Shown here one piece after another: positions 36,860-45,295 of a stretch of 64,000 nt of DNA. The first letter of the stretch is position 1, and every line of letters begins with the position of its first letter. Below the pieces are notes generated by a model, which did not search any database, was not told the DNA's origin, and was given only the letters and a program-made list of their open reading frames with translations. Source of the DNA: Magnetaquicoccus sp039908525 (GTDB lineage: Bacteria > Pseudomonadota > Magnetococcia > Magnetococcales > Magnetaquicoccaceae); assembly GCA_039908525.1 (NCBI GenBank), contig JAMOAY010000012.1, positions 1 through 64,000 of the forward strand, written 5' to 3'. The translations under genes were made by a program, and so were the position numbers.

Positions 36860-39800
36860 CTAACGGAGTCTCTCCTTCTTCACCCAGATGCGCATCATCT
36901 CGAACAGACGATCCATATCCACCGGCTTGCTCAGGTAGTCGTCGGCCCCGGCCTCCAGGCACTTTTTCCGGTCTTCTGGCATCGCCTTGGCGGTCAATGC
37001 CAGAATGGGCAGGGTGCGGAAGGGTTCCCGGGCGCGAATCCTGCGCATGGCCTCATACCCGTCCATGACGGGCATCATGATGTCCATCAGGATGATATCC
37101 ACCGGCTGTCCTGTTTCCAACATCTGGATGGCCTCGGCGCCATGGCCGGCCATGTGCACTTTCAACCCCTTTTTCTCCAGATTGCGGGTCATGGAAAAGA
37201 GGTTGCGCACATCATCGTCCACCAACAACACGGTTTTTCCGTTCCAATATTCATCGCGATGCCGTGCCTGGGACGTGGTGGTATCGATCGCTTCCGGGTT
37301 GTCACGGATGACACGGTTCAGGAATAAAATGATCTCTTCGCGCAGGCGCAGCTCCAACCGGGCGCTTTTGATGATGATGCTGTCCGTGTATCCCTGCAGA
37401 CGATCATGCTCTTGACGGGTCAAATCGCGGGCCGAGTGGATGACCACCGGTGGCAAGGCGCCCATGCCCGCCATGCGCTCCAACACCTGAGCACCCTCCA
37501 TGTCCGGCAGCCCCAGGTCAAGCACGATGCAATCAAAGGGGCCCGTGCCAAAATGCGCCAAAGCCTCCGCCCCATTGGCCGCTTCCACGACCGTTACATC
37601 CAGATCCTGGACCAGTTCGATGACCGATTTTCTCATCTCGGCATGATCTTCCACCAGGAGCAGCCTGCGGTTGCCCGCACGGAACGGCACCAGGCGGTTC
37701 AGAACCTGCAGGATATCGGCATCTTCTGCCGGTTTGGACAAAAATCCCACACTGCGCTGTCGCGATGCCTCCCCGGGGTCGTCCCGTCCCGAGACAATAT
37801 GCACGGGAATATGCCGGGTACGCGCATCTTCCCGCAACCGTGCCAATACCTCCTCTCCGTCCATGTCGGGCAAGCCGAGGTCGAGCAGGATGCCATTGGG
37901 TTGGTGATGCACGGCCAAAGCCAGGCCGGCCTTGCCCGTGTTGCCAATCAATACCTGGAAGCCCCGACCTCCAATCAGGTTGTGCACCGATTGGGCGAAG
38001 AGGGGATCATCTTCAATCAGGAGCAGGCAGCGCGTTTTACGGGAGGGAGCAAGCGGATCGCCCGTCAGAGAGGCAGACTCCGACAACCAATCGTCCGGGA
38101 TGCCCTGTGACCGATCCGCCCTGGGCAGGGTTGGCAGAACGGGCGTTTCGCTCCCCCGAACAGGGTGTTCACAGGGTACCAGCAGGGTGAATGTGCTGCC
38201 ACGACCAGGTTCGCTGTCCAGATGGATCGCCCCGCCGATCCGTTCGGCCAGTTTGCGGGAGATGGAGAGTCCCAGCCCGACACCGCCCTGTTTGATACCA
38301 TCTCCTCGTTTCAGTTGGCGGAAAGCATCGAAGACCGCCTGCTGGTCTCCGACCGCAATGCCGCAGCCGGTGTCGGAAACCGCGATGCTCAGGGATGTTG
38401 TCAGGCTCTGCCCGGCGGCGGCAGAATCGATGCGGACCGTGACCCCACCCTGCGGGGTGAATTGGATGGCATTGGCCACCAGATTTTTGACAATACGGCG
38501 GATCTTTGCCAGATCGACGGAAACGGTTTCGGGCAGCTTTTCATCCAGGATCACCTGCCATGCCAGCCCTTTTTCCCTTGTCTGGGGGGCGAATTGACGG
38601 CGAATCTCTGCCGCAAAGAGTTCCGGGAGCATCTCCTCGATCTGTGTTTCCACCTGGCCCGCCTCGATACGGGCGAGATCCAGGATTTCGTTGATCATCT
38701 CCAGCAACTCCCGACCGCTTTGGCCAATGACCTCGGCGGCTTCCACCTGATCGGCGGCCAGATTGCCCGCCTCGTTTTTCATGAACTCCCGGGCAAGGAT
38801 CAAGATGCTGTTCAAAGGGGTGCGCAGTTCGTGGGACATGCTGGCCAGAAACTCCGATTTGTACCGGCCGGTTTGTTCCAGCTCAACACGTGTCTGTTCC
38901 AACTGTTCGTTGCGGTTGCTCAGCAGCTGGGTTTGTTCCTCCAGCACCCTGTTGCTCTGCTCCAACGCCTCTTTCTGGTTGCGCAGTGACTCCTCGGAAA
39001 GGCGCAAGGTGTGGCTGGTGCTCTCCAGTTCCTGATTCATCTGTTCCAGCTCCTGCTGGCTCATCTCCAATTCGATCGACTGATTGCGGGTCTCCTCCAA
39101 CAACTCTTCAACGTGGAGCATCCGCGCCAGATTGTCCAACGCAATGCCGCCAAACAGGGAGAGTTCTTCCAGCAATTGCCGCTGAATCGGGGAGAACGGG
39201 TAATAAGAGGCGATGATGGCCACGCCTTTGCTTTGCCCCTGGTAGTTCATGGGCAAGGCCAGGAGAGCGACCGGTTGCGTGGTGCCCAACCCGGAGTCAA
39301 TGGACCACAGACTGTCCGGTAATCCATCGAAGGAGATGATCTTGCGCTCCAGCGCACACCGACCCACAATGCCTTCTCCCAGCGCGTAAGAGGGAGGATG
39401 TGTGTGCCAAGGTTGAATCCGGTAGGCCGCACTCCCCACATAGCGTCCCGTGTGTTTGTCCAGCAGGTAGAAGGCCCCGTGCGCCGCGTTCAGCAGTTCC
39501 AGCAACTCCCGGAGCATGGTTTGCGCCAACACATCCAACCCTTTGACCGACTGGAGCAGGCCGGAGACTCTCGCCAAATTTTCTTTGACCCAGTACTGCT
39601 GTTCCACTCGTTCCGCCATGCGGTTGAAGGAGAGGCCGACCAGACCCCATTCGTCGGTGCCGGTCACCGGTACGCGCGTCGACCATTCGCCATCGGCAAT
39701 CCGTCTGGCCGCATCGGCCATGTGTCGGAGAGGAGAGAGCAACATTTTTCCGGAGCCGATGGCCAACAGCGATACACCCAGGAGAGTGGTCAACAGGATG

Positions 39801-40378
39801 ATCGCCATGGCATGATTCATGGCGCGGACAGGTGCCATGGCTTCGCGGAGCGGGAGGGTACCCGCCAGACTGCCACGGAGTCCGGGCAGGTCGAGGGGGA
39901 GCCTGGCGCGCAAGGTGTTGCTCTCTGTGTGTGTCCAGCGGACCACGCCGTCTGCGCCTTTTTTCGCGTTCGCCGAGGGGATAAAGTCTGCGGCAATGAG
40001 CGGTACTCCCTGCCTATCCATCTCGCTGTGGGTATCGAGGGAGATGGGGATACCTTGAGGGTCCAGCCAGACGATCGTTTCGGTCTGGTCGATCTCGTGG
40101 TGGGTCAGCACCCTTTTGCGGAAAAAATCGATGCCATGCATCAGAGACTGCTCTCCCGCCATCCCTTGCAGCTGCCCGACCGACATCTGCAGGTATTGTT
40201 CGAGCAGCGCTTTTTTGAACAGCAGGGATCTGGCCAGTCGCTCTTCGGCATCTTCCAGCAACTCCTGGTCTGCCCGCTCCAGCGCGAACCATCCGCTCGT
40301 GAGCAGGGGCAGGACGCCGATCAACAGGAACAGGACGGCCAATTTGGCTTTGAAGGAAAGGGTTTGCAGCAGGGACAT
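36860..40378 (-). CDS. membrane hybrid histidine kinase with GAF and three receiver domains
   Basis: 1172 aa. The order is: membrane span at about 11-31; periplasmic sensor to about 190; second span near 190-215; HAMP; GAF-like domain at about 280-425; coiled coil at about 430-505; HisKA with the phospho-His in SHELRTPLN near residue 515; HATPase with DTGCGIA and GVGLGLSISRKL; then three receivers beginning near 783 (LLLIEDDPLF), 904 (LLLVEDHAEMRK) and 1051 (VLLVDDDVRNLFS). The third ends with KPVDMDRLF. All three keep a plausible phosphoacceptor Asp (DLGLPDM twice, DIMMPVMDG once). It probably runs an internal phosphorelay. It is divergent from cheR with 125 bp between, suggesting a shared control region. 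Confidence 0.92.
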   Translation of the reverse strand: MSLLQTLSFKAKLAVLFLLIGVLPLLTSGWFALERADQELLEDAEERLARSLLFKKALLEQYLQMSVGQLQGMAGEQSLMHGIDFFRKRVLTHHEIDQTETIVWLDPQGIPISLDTHSEMDRQGVPLIAADFIPSANAKKGADGVVRWTHTESNTLRARLPLDLPGLRGSLAGTLPLREAMAPVRAMNHAMAIILLTTLLGVSLLAIGSGKMLLSPLRHMADAARRIADGEWSTRVPVTGTDEWGLVGLSFNRMAERVEQQYWVKENLARVSGLLQSVKGLDVLAQTMLRELLELLNAAHGAFYLLDKHTGRYVGSAAYRIQPWHTHPPSYALGEGIVGRCALERKIISFDGLPDSLWSIDSGLGTTQPVALLALPMNYQGQSKGVAIIASYYPFSPIQRQLLEELSLFGGIALDNLARMLHVEELLEETRNQSIELEMSQQELEQMNQELESTSHTLRLSEESLRNQKEALEQSNRVLEEQTQLLSNRNEQLEQTRVELEQTGRYKSEFLASMSHELRTPLNSILILAREFMKNEAGNLAADQVEAAEVIGQSGRELLEMINEILDLARIEAGQVETQIEEMLPELFAAEIRRQFAPQTREKGLAWQVILDEKLPETVSVDLAKIRRIVKNLVANAIQFTPQGGVTVRIDSAAAGQSLTTSLSIAVSDTGCGIAVGDQQAVFDAFRQLKRGDGIKQGGVGLGLSISRKLAERIGGAIHLDSEPGRGSTFTLLVPCEHPVRGSETPVLPTLPRADRSQGIPDDWLSESASLTGDPLAPSRKTRCLLLIEDDPLFAQSVHNLIGGRGFQVLIGNTGKAGLALAVHHQPNGILLDLGLPDMDGEEVLARLREDARTRHIPVHIVSGRDDPGEASRQRSVGFLSKPAEDADILQVLNRLVPFRAGNRRLLLVEDHAEMRKSVIELVQDLDVTVVEAANGAEALAHFGTGPFDCIVLDLGLPDMEGAQVLERMAGMGALPPVVIHSARDLTRQEHDRLQGYTDSIIIKSARLELRLREEIILFLNRVIRDNPEAIDTTTSQARHRDEYWNGKTVLLVDDDVRNLFSMTRNLEKKGLKVHMAGHGAEAIQMLETGQPVDIILMDIMMPVMDGYEAMRRIRAREPFRTLPILALTAKAMPEDRKKCLEAGADDYLSKPVDMDRLFEMMRIWVKKERLR

Positions 40379-40503
40379 GGGTGGTCTCCGACAGGGTGAG
40401 GGGAGGCTCCTGGATCCAACCGGAGAAGATCATCCTGGAGCGTTCCAATCCTTCTTGCTTCCCGAGGGTGCCGTATGCTAAATCTGGCCTGGGAGGCAAA
40501 ACA

Positions 40504-41346
40504 ATGGAAAAAGAGAAAATCCAGGAAATTGAAATCAATTTATTGCTGGATGCCCTGTTCTTCCGCTATGGATACGATTTCCGCGACTACGACCGGAGTT
40601 CGCTGACCCGTCGCATTCTCCAGTGTCTGGAGCATTGCACCTTCCAGCATGTTTCCGAAATCATTCCCCGATTGTTGTACAACGGTGAATTTCTCACCCG
40701 TCTTGTCCATGCCCTGTCGGTCAACACCACGGAGATGTTTCGAGATCCACGCACCTTTGCGGCCCTGCGGGAGCAGGTTTTTCCGGTCCTGGCCACTTAC
40801 CCTTTCATCAATATCTGGCATGCCGGTTGCGCCAGCGGCGAGGAGGTCTATTCCCTGGCCATTCTGCTCCAGGAGGCGGGGTTGTTGTGCCATGCACGCA
40901 TCTATGCCACCGATATGGACGAGGAGGTGCTTGCCAAGGCGCAAGAGGGTGTCTATGCTGTTGATCATCTGGAAAAATTTGAGAAAAATTACCTGCTGGC
41001 GGGAGGATGCCGTCATCTGCGGGAGTACATCTCCGTGGGCTATGGTCTGTTCCGACTCGAAGACCGCTTGCGGCAGTCGATGATTTTTGCCAACCACAAC
41101 CTGGTGACCGACGGGGTGTTTGCCGAAATTCACCTGCTGCTTTGCCGTAACGTATTGATCTATTTCAATGCCACATTGCGGGAACGCGCCTTTCGTCTTT
41201 TCCACGACAGCCTGGGGAGAGGTGGTTTTTTGTGCCTGGGCAGTTCGGAGTCCCTGCCTCCGGCGGAATGGAAACTCTCCCTGGTGCCTGTTGCGCCCCG
41301 GGAACGCATCTTCCGCAAAATGCCGTCGTTGGAGCCTTTGCCATGA
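40504..41346 (+). CDS. CheR-type chemoreceptor methyltransferase
   Basis: 280 aa from the ATG at 40504 with GGGAGG upstream. N-terminal CheR helices (YGYDFRDYDRSSLTRRIL) lead into the SAM domain: SVNTTEMFRDPRTFAALRE, WHAGCASGEEVYSLAI, YATDMDEEVL and the catalytic region LLLCRNVLIYFN. It adds methyl groups to glutamates of chemoreceptors; a receptor gene lies at 43294. Its stop overlaps the next gene (ATGA), and that gene is a receiver-kinase, so this CheR may serve a signalling pathway other than the core chemotaxis set. Confidence 0.92.
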   Translation: MEKEKIQEIEINLLLDALFFRYGYDFRDYDRSSLTRRILQCLEHCTFQHVSEIIPRLLYNGEFLTRLVHALSVNTTEMFRDPRTFAALREQVFPVLATYPFINIWHAGCASGEEVYSLAILLQEAGLLCHARIYATDMDEEVLAKAQEGVYAVDHLEKFEKNYLLAGGCRHLREYISVGYGLFRLEDRLRQSMIFANHNLVTDGVFAEIHLLLCRNVLIYFNATLRERAFRLFHDSLGRGGFLCLGSSESLPPAEWKLSLVPVAPRERIFRKMPSLEPLP

Positions 41347-42452
41347 GTGCATTACCCCGCATCCTGGTGGTGGATGATCGGCAGGCCAATCTGGTCGCCA
41401 TGCAACGTCTGCTCAAAGGGGTCTCTGTCCAGGTGGTGTCGGCCCAGAGCGGTGAAACGGCTCTGGCCCTCTGTATGCGCGATACGTTTGCCCTGGCCTT
41501 GATCGATGTCCATATGCCGGGCATGGATGGTTTTGAACTGGCGGGCTATCTGCGTGGTGCGGACAAAACCCGGAAGATGCCCTTGATTTTTGTGACGGCC
41601 TCCTTGACCGAGGAGATCCACAGCCTGCGGGGATATCAATCGGGGGCCGTGGACTACATCTTGAAACCGATCGATGATCGTATCCTGCTCTCCAAGGTTG
41701 GGGTGTTTCTGGAACTTCATAACACCCAGGAGGCGTTGCAACAGCACAGAGATCATCTTTCTGCACTGGTCGCGGAGCGGACCGCCTCCCTGGAAAAGGC
41801 GCACGCCGAGCTGCGCACCCTGAATCGGCACCTCAATCGGGCGCGTGAGGAGGAGCGTGGCCATATCGCCCGGGCCATTCATGACGAGATGGGCAATACC
41901 CTGGCCTACCAAAAGATGACCATCGAGTGGTTGCAACTCAACCGTTTCGACCACGAGCGCATGCAGCAGGAGTTGGAGTTGCTGAAATGTCAGGTGGAAG
42001 ATGCCATCGTCAAAGTGCGGAACATCACGCGCATGCTGCATCCCCCCATTCTGGATCAGTGTGGTCTGCTGGCCGCGCTGGAGTGGCAGATGTCGGAGTT
42101 CGAAAAAAGCAGCGGCATCGCCTGTCTGGTGGATGTCGCCTCCGTGGAGGTGGCCATGGATGCAGACCGCACGCTTGCCCTGTTTCGCATCCTGCAGGAG
42201 TCTCTGACCAACGTGGGGCTGCATGCCCGGGCCAGCGAGGTGCGGGTCTCGCTGACCCGTGTGGGAGAGTGGGTCCGCTTGACCATCGAGGATAACGGTT
42301 GCGGCATTCCCGACGGGATTCTCATCGATCCGCAGCGGAACCTGGGATTGCGTGGCATGGAGGAGCGGGCCTGCCAGAACGGCGGCGAGTTGCACGTGGA
42401 GAGTTCTCCAGCAGGAACCAGAATCACGGCCAGCGTACCCATCCACGCGTGA
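41343..42452 (+). CDS. receiver-linked NarX/DegS-type histidine kinase
   Basis: 369 aa, ATG at 41343 inside the cheR stop. N-terminal receiver: ILVVDDRQANLVAM, phosphoacceptor in LALIDVHMPGMDG, KPIDDRILLSKV. After a coiled coil comes a HisKA_3 dimer helix with the phospho-His in IARAIHDEMGNTLAY, then a HATPase (DNGCGIPDG, NLGLRGMEERA). This kinase class pairs with NarL-type regulators, and such a gene follows 17 bases downstream. It may receive phosphate from the triple-receiver kinase or act on its own. No membrane span, so cytosolic. Confidence 0.92.
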   Translation: MSALPRILVVDDRQANLVAMQRLLKGVSVQVVSAQSGETALALCMRDTFALALIDVHMPGMDGFELAGYLRGADKTRKMPLIFVTASLTEEIHSLRGYQSGAVDYILKPIDDRILLSKVGVFLELHNTQEALQQHRDHLSALVAERTASLEKAHAELRTLNRHLNRAREEERGHIARAIHDEMGNTLAYQKMTIEWLQLNRFDHERMQQELELLKCQVEDAIVKVRNITRMLHPPILDQCGLLAALEWQMSEFEKSSGIACLVDVASVEVAMDADRTLALFRILQESLTNVGLHARASEVRVSLTRVGEWVRLTIEDNGCGIPDGILIDPQRNLGLRGMEERACQNGGELHVESSPAGTRITASVPIHA

Positions 42453-42469
42453 AGGGCAGAGAATAAGAG

Positions 42470-43102
42470 ATGATTCACATCCTGCTGGCAGACGACCATT
42501 CCATCTTCCGCGAAGGTCTCAAGAAAATTCTTTCGGGATCTCCGGATATGATCATCGCCGGAGAGGTGGAGAGCGGCGATCAGGTGATGGCCGCACTGCA
42601 AAAAGGGCCATGGGACATCCTGTTGCTGGATGTTTCCATGCCGGGCAAAGGCGCCTTGGAACTGGTCGCCCAAATCCGTCGACTGCTGCCCGAGCTGCCT
42701 GTGATGATTCTGACCATGCACTGCGATCAGGCCTTGGCCACCCGTTTCATTCGTGCAGGGGCCAGAGGATATCTGACCAAGGATTGCGGTCTGAGTCAGC
42801 TGCTGCAGGCCATACGCAAGGTGGCCGCCGGTCACCGTCATGTCGATACCGCATTGGCCGACATGATCCTGGAGCACATGAGCAACCACAGCGACGCTCC
42901 CCCCCACACCCTGTTGTCCGACCGGGAATTTACCGTCCTTTGTCGTATTGCCAGCGGACAGACCGTGACGCAGATTGCCGAGGCGCTCGCGTTGAGTGTC
43001 TCGGCAATCAGCTCCTACCGCGGTCGGTTGTTGAACAAACTGGGTCTGGAGAACAATGCCCAGCTCACCCATTATGCGCTGAAAAACGATCTGGTCAAAT
43101 AG
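42470..43102 (+). CDS. NarL/FixJ-type response regulator
   Basis: 210 aa. Receiver with LLADDHSIFREGLKKIL, phospho-Asp in LLLDVSMPG, Thr in MILTMHCD and Lys in YLTKDCG. A LuxR helix-turn-helix follows at about 147-205 (LSDREFTVLCRIASGQTVTQIAEALALSVSAISSYR). It is the likely output of the receiver-kinase encoded just upstream. A short perfect inverted repeat (TGCCGTT / AACGGCA) lies downstream, without a T run. Confidence 0.93.
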   Translation: MIHILLADDHSIFREGLKKILSGSPDMIIAGEVESGDQVMAALQKGPWDILLLDVSMPGKGALELVAQIRRLLPELPVMILTMHCDQALATRFIRAGARGYLTKDCGLSQLLQAIRKVAAGHRHVDTALADMILEHMSNHSDAPPHTLLSDREFTVLCRIASGQTVTQIAEALALSVSAISSYRGRLLNKLGLENNAQLTHYALKNDLVK

Positions 43103-43293
43103 CCGCTCACCCCCTCCTCTGCCGTTACAGGAACGGCATCCCCTGCGCGTTTGTACGACAAAGAACGGGCATATGGAACGGCCAATGAATCCTTGTTTCC
43201 ACGCTACACAAGAGCGCCGCATTCCGCCACACTGACTGGTCGGGTGCCGATTGCCCATTTTAATGCACCTTTTGCTCACCAGGGGGAAGACAG

Positions 43294-44982
43294 ATGCAGT
43301 GGATTAAGGATATGAAGATCGGGTCAAAACTGATCATGGCGTTTTTCGTTCTGTCCATGATGGTGGCGGGCGTGGGTTGGGTTGGCATCAGCAATATGCA
43401 CGCCATCGACACAGCGAGCAACGAGATGTACGAAAGGGAGTTGAAAGGGGTCAGCGCTGTCAAAGAGACCATCATCGATGTGCTGGATACCGTGCGGGTG
43501 CAGCTCAGTCTGTTGCTCGCGACCGATGCGGGGCACAGGAAGGAGTATGCGAAAGAGGGTGCCGAGAAGCACGCCGAGATAGCACACGATTTGGCAGAAA
43601 TGAGGAGCAAATTTTACACAGAGAAGGGCAAGGCGCTGGTGGCCAGGACGGAAACGGCCTATGGAGAGTGGAAATCCGTCCAGGAAGAGGTGATGCGTAT
43701 CGGATTGGCCGGAGAGTTGGATAGAGCGATGGCGCTCAGTTCCGGCAAGGCCCATGAAAAGATGATGGCATTGGATCATCTGTTGGAAGAGTTGGCGAAG
43801 CTCAAGGAGGAGGTCGCCAAACAGGAGGCACATCATAACGATGAGTTGTACGAAAGCAGCCGTCGTATCATGATCGGTTTGATTGTTGCGGCCGTTCTTT
43901 TGGGGCTTGTGATGGGGTATGGGCTGTCCAACTCCATTACCCGGCCACTGAACGAGGGGGTTCGTCTGGCAGAGGCGTTGGCCGCCGGTGACCTGACCCA
44001 ATCCATCCAGGTAGACCGCCAAGACGAGGTGGGTCGTTTGGGCAATGCCATGAACGGCATGGCCAGCAAGCTGCGCGAGGTGATCGGCGAGGTCTCGACG
44101 GCGGCGGAGCAGGTCTCCATCGGCAGCAACGAGATTTCGGATGCCGCACAGTCTCTTTCCCAGGGCGCGACCGAGCAGGCGGCCTCCATCGAGGAGACCT
44201 CCTCCTCCATGGAGGAGATGTCTTCGAACATTTCCCAGAACACGGACAATGCCAACACCACCCAGGATATCGCCCAGAGGGCCGCCAAGGATGCCTCGGA
44301 GGGGGGGGCTGCGGTCAATCAGGCCGTGCAGGCCATGAAGGAGATCGCCTCCAAAATTGGCATTATTGAGGAGATTGCCCGGCAGACCAATCTGCTGGCT
44401 CTGAATGCGGCCATCGAGGCGGCCCGGGCCGGCGAACACGGCAAGGGCTTCGCCGTCGTGGCCGCAGAGGTCAGAAAACTGGCCGAACGGAGCCAGACGG
44501 CGGCGGGAGAGATCAGCCATCTGTCTGCCTCCAGCGTCGAAGTGGCGGAGAAGGCTGGTGGAATTATCAACAAACTGGTGCCGGACATTCAAAAAACGGC
44601 CGAGCTAATCCAGGAGATTGCCGCCTCCAGTCAGGAGCAAAACCAGGGGGCCAACCAGATCAATCAGGCCATTCAACAGCTGGATCAGGTGATCCAGAAG
44701 AATGCCGGCGCCTCCGAGGAGATGGCGGCGACGGCGGAAGAGCTGAGTGCGCAATCCGAAACGATGGCCCAATCCATCTCTTTCTTCAACCTCGGCCAGC
44801 AGGGCAGCGCGGCCAGGCGGAAACCGACCCAGAGACCGAGGCGCGTCGAACCCCAGGTGCTGCATCGAAAGAGCCAATCACTGCCCGCCCCGAGGCGGGA
44901 ATCCACCGGGCTTGTCGCCCATCGACCCGGCGGGGTGGAGCTGAAAATGGCCCATTCGGATGACCAATTCGAGAGTTTTTGA
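43294..44982 (+). CDS. methyl-accepting chemotaxis protein
   Basis: 562 aa, good GGGGGAA ribosome site. Membrane spans near 10-30 and 190-210 bracket a 4-helix-bundle periplasmic sensor (4HB_MCP type). HAMP follows (SITRPLNEGVRLAEALAAGDL), then methylation helices and the signalling hairpin with the conserved EIARQTNLLALNAAIEAARAGEHGKGFAVVAAEVR. The C-terminal tail is basic and Pro-rich and does not end in the CheR-tethering pentapeptide. It would be a substrate of the CheR encoded upstream. A strong hairpin follows the gene. Confidence 0.95.
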   Translation: MQWIKDMKIGSKLIMAFFVLSMMVAGVGWVGISNMHAIDTASNEMYERELKGVSAVKETIIDVLDTVRVQLSLLLATDAGHRKEYAKEGAEKHAEIAHDLAEMRSKFYTEKGKALVARTETAYGEWKSVQEEVMRIGLAGELDRAMALSSGKAHEKMMALDHLLEELAKLKEEVAKQEAHHNDELYESSRRIMIGLIVAAVLLGLVMGYGLSNSITRPLNEGVRLAEALAAGDLTQSIQVDRQDEVGRLGNAMNGMASKLREVIGEVSTAAEQVSIGSNEISDAAQSLSQGATEQAASIEETSSSMEEMSSNISQNTDNANTTQDIAQRAAKDASEGGAAVNQAVQAMKEIASKIGIIEEIARQTNLLALNAAIEAARAGEHGKGFAVVAAEVRKLAERSQTAAGEISHLSASSVEVAEKAGGIINKLVPDIQKTAELIQEIAASSQEQNQGANQINQAIQQLDQVIQKNAGASEEMAATAEELSAQSETMAQSISFFNLGQQGSAARRKPTQRPRRVEPQVLHRKSQSLPAPRRESTGLVAHRPGGVELKMAHSDDQFESF

Positions 44983-45002
44983 TGCAAAAGGGAGCCTGAC
45001 AT

Positions 45003-45025
45003 GGCCGCCGGATTTTCCGGCGGCC
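45003..45025 (+). terminator. hairpin terminator after the chemoreceptor gene
   Basis: GGCCGCCGGA (45003-45012) pairs perfectly with TCCGGCGGCC (45016-45025) around a TTT loop. The following bases (TCTTGACTT) are T-rich but not a pure T run. It starts 20 bases after the stop codon. Confidence 0.65.
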
Positions 45026-45027
45026 TC

Positions 45028-45057
45028 TTGACTTGGTATGTCGATCGGGTGTAGAAC
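45028..45057 (+). promoter_or_regulatory. candidate promoter for the 59-codon gene
   Basis: TTGACT, an 18-base spacer and TAGAAC, directly after the chemoreceptor terminator and about 42 bases before the small gene's ATG. Five of six and four of six consensus bases. Confidence 0.35.
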
Positions 45058-45099
45058 CGCCCCAACGACCCAGGATCATCCAATCAACAGGAGACGGAC

Positions 45100-45279
45100 A
45101 TGACCGACAAGAGACCGCCCGCCACCCCCGCCCCCGACCATAAAAGCCCGGAAAAACCCCTTGTCACACGGATGCAGCGGCTGTTGGCCGGCCAACCGGC
45201 TGAAGATGTGATCCTCGATCCTGACAATCCCAATCTGATCCAGGAAAGACGGGAGAAGCAGCAGGAGTCCTCTTCGTAA
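45100..45279 (+). CDS. small 59-aa hypothetical protein
   Basis: Reads from an ATG at 45100 with AGGAG upstream to TAA at 45277-45279. The start is MTDKRPPATPAPDHK; then comes a short amphipathic helix (LVTRMQRLLAG), an acidic DPDNPN turn and a Lys/Arg/Glu/Gln-rich end (QERREKQQE). It has its own candidate promoter and a terminator just ahead, which supports a real gene. No family recognised. It converges with the large gene that ends at 45296. Confidence 0.55.
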   Translation: MTDKRPPATPAPDHKSPEKPLVTRMQRLLAGQPAEDVILDPDNPNLIQERREKQQESSS

Positions 45280-45295
45280 CCTGCCCTTCTGCCGT

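Noticed and set aside
43129..43147. Terminator after the NarL-type regulator
   Set aside because: The stem TGCCGTT/AACGGCA is perfect but short and has no T run after it.
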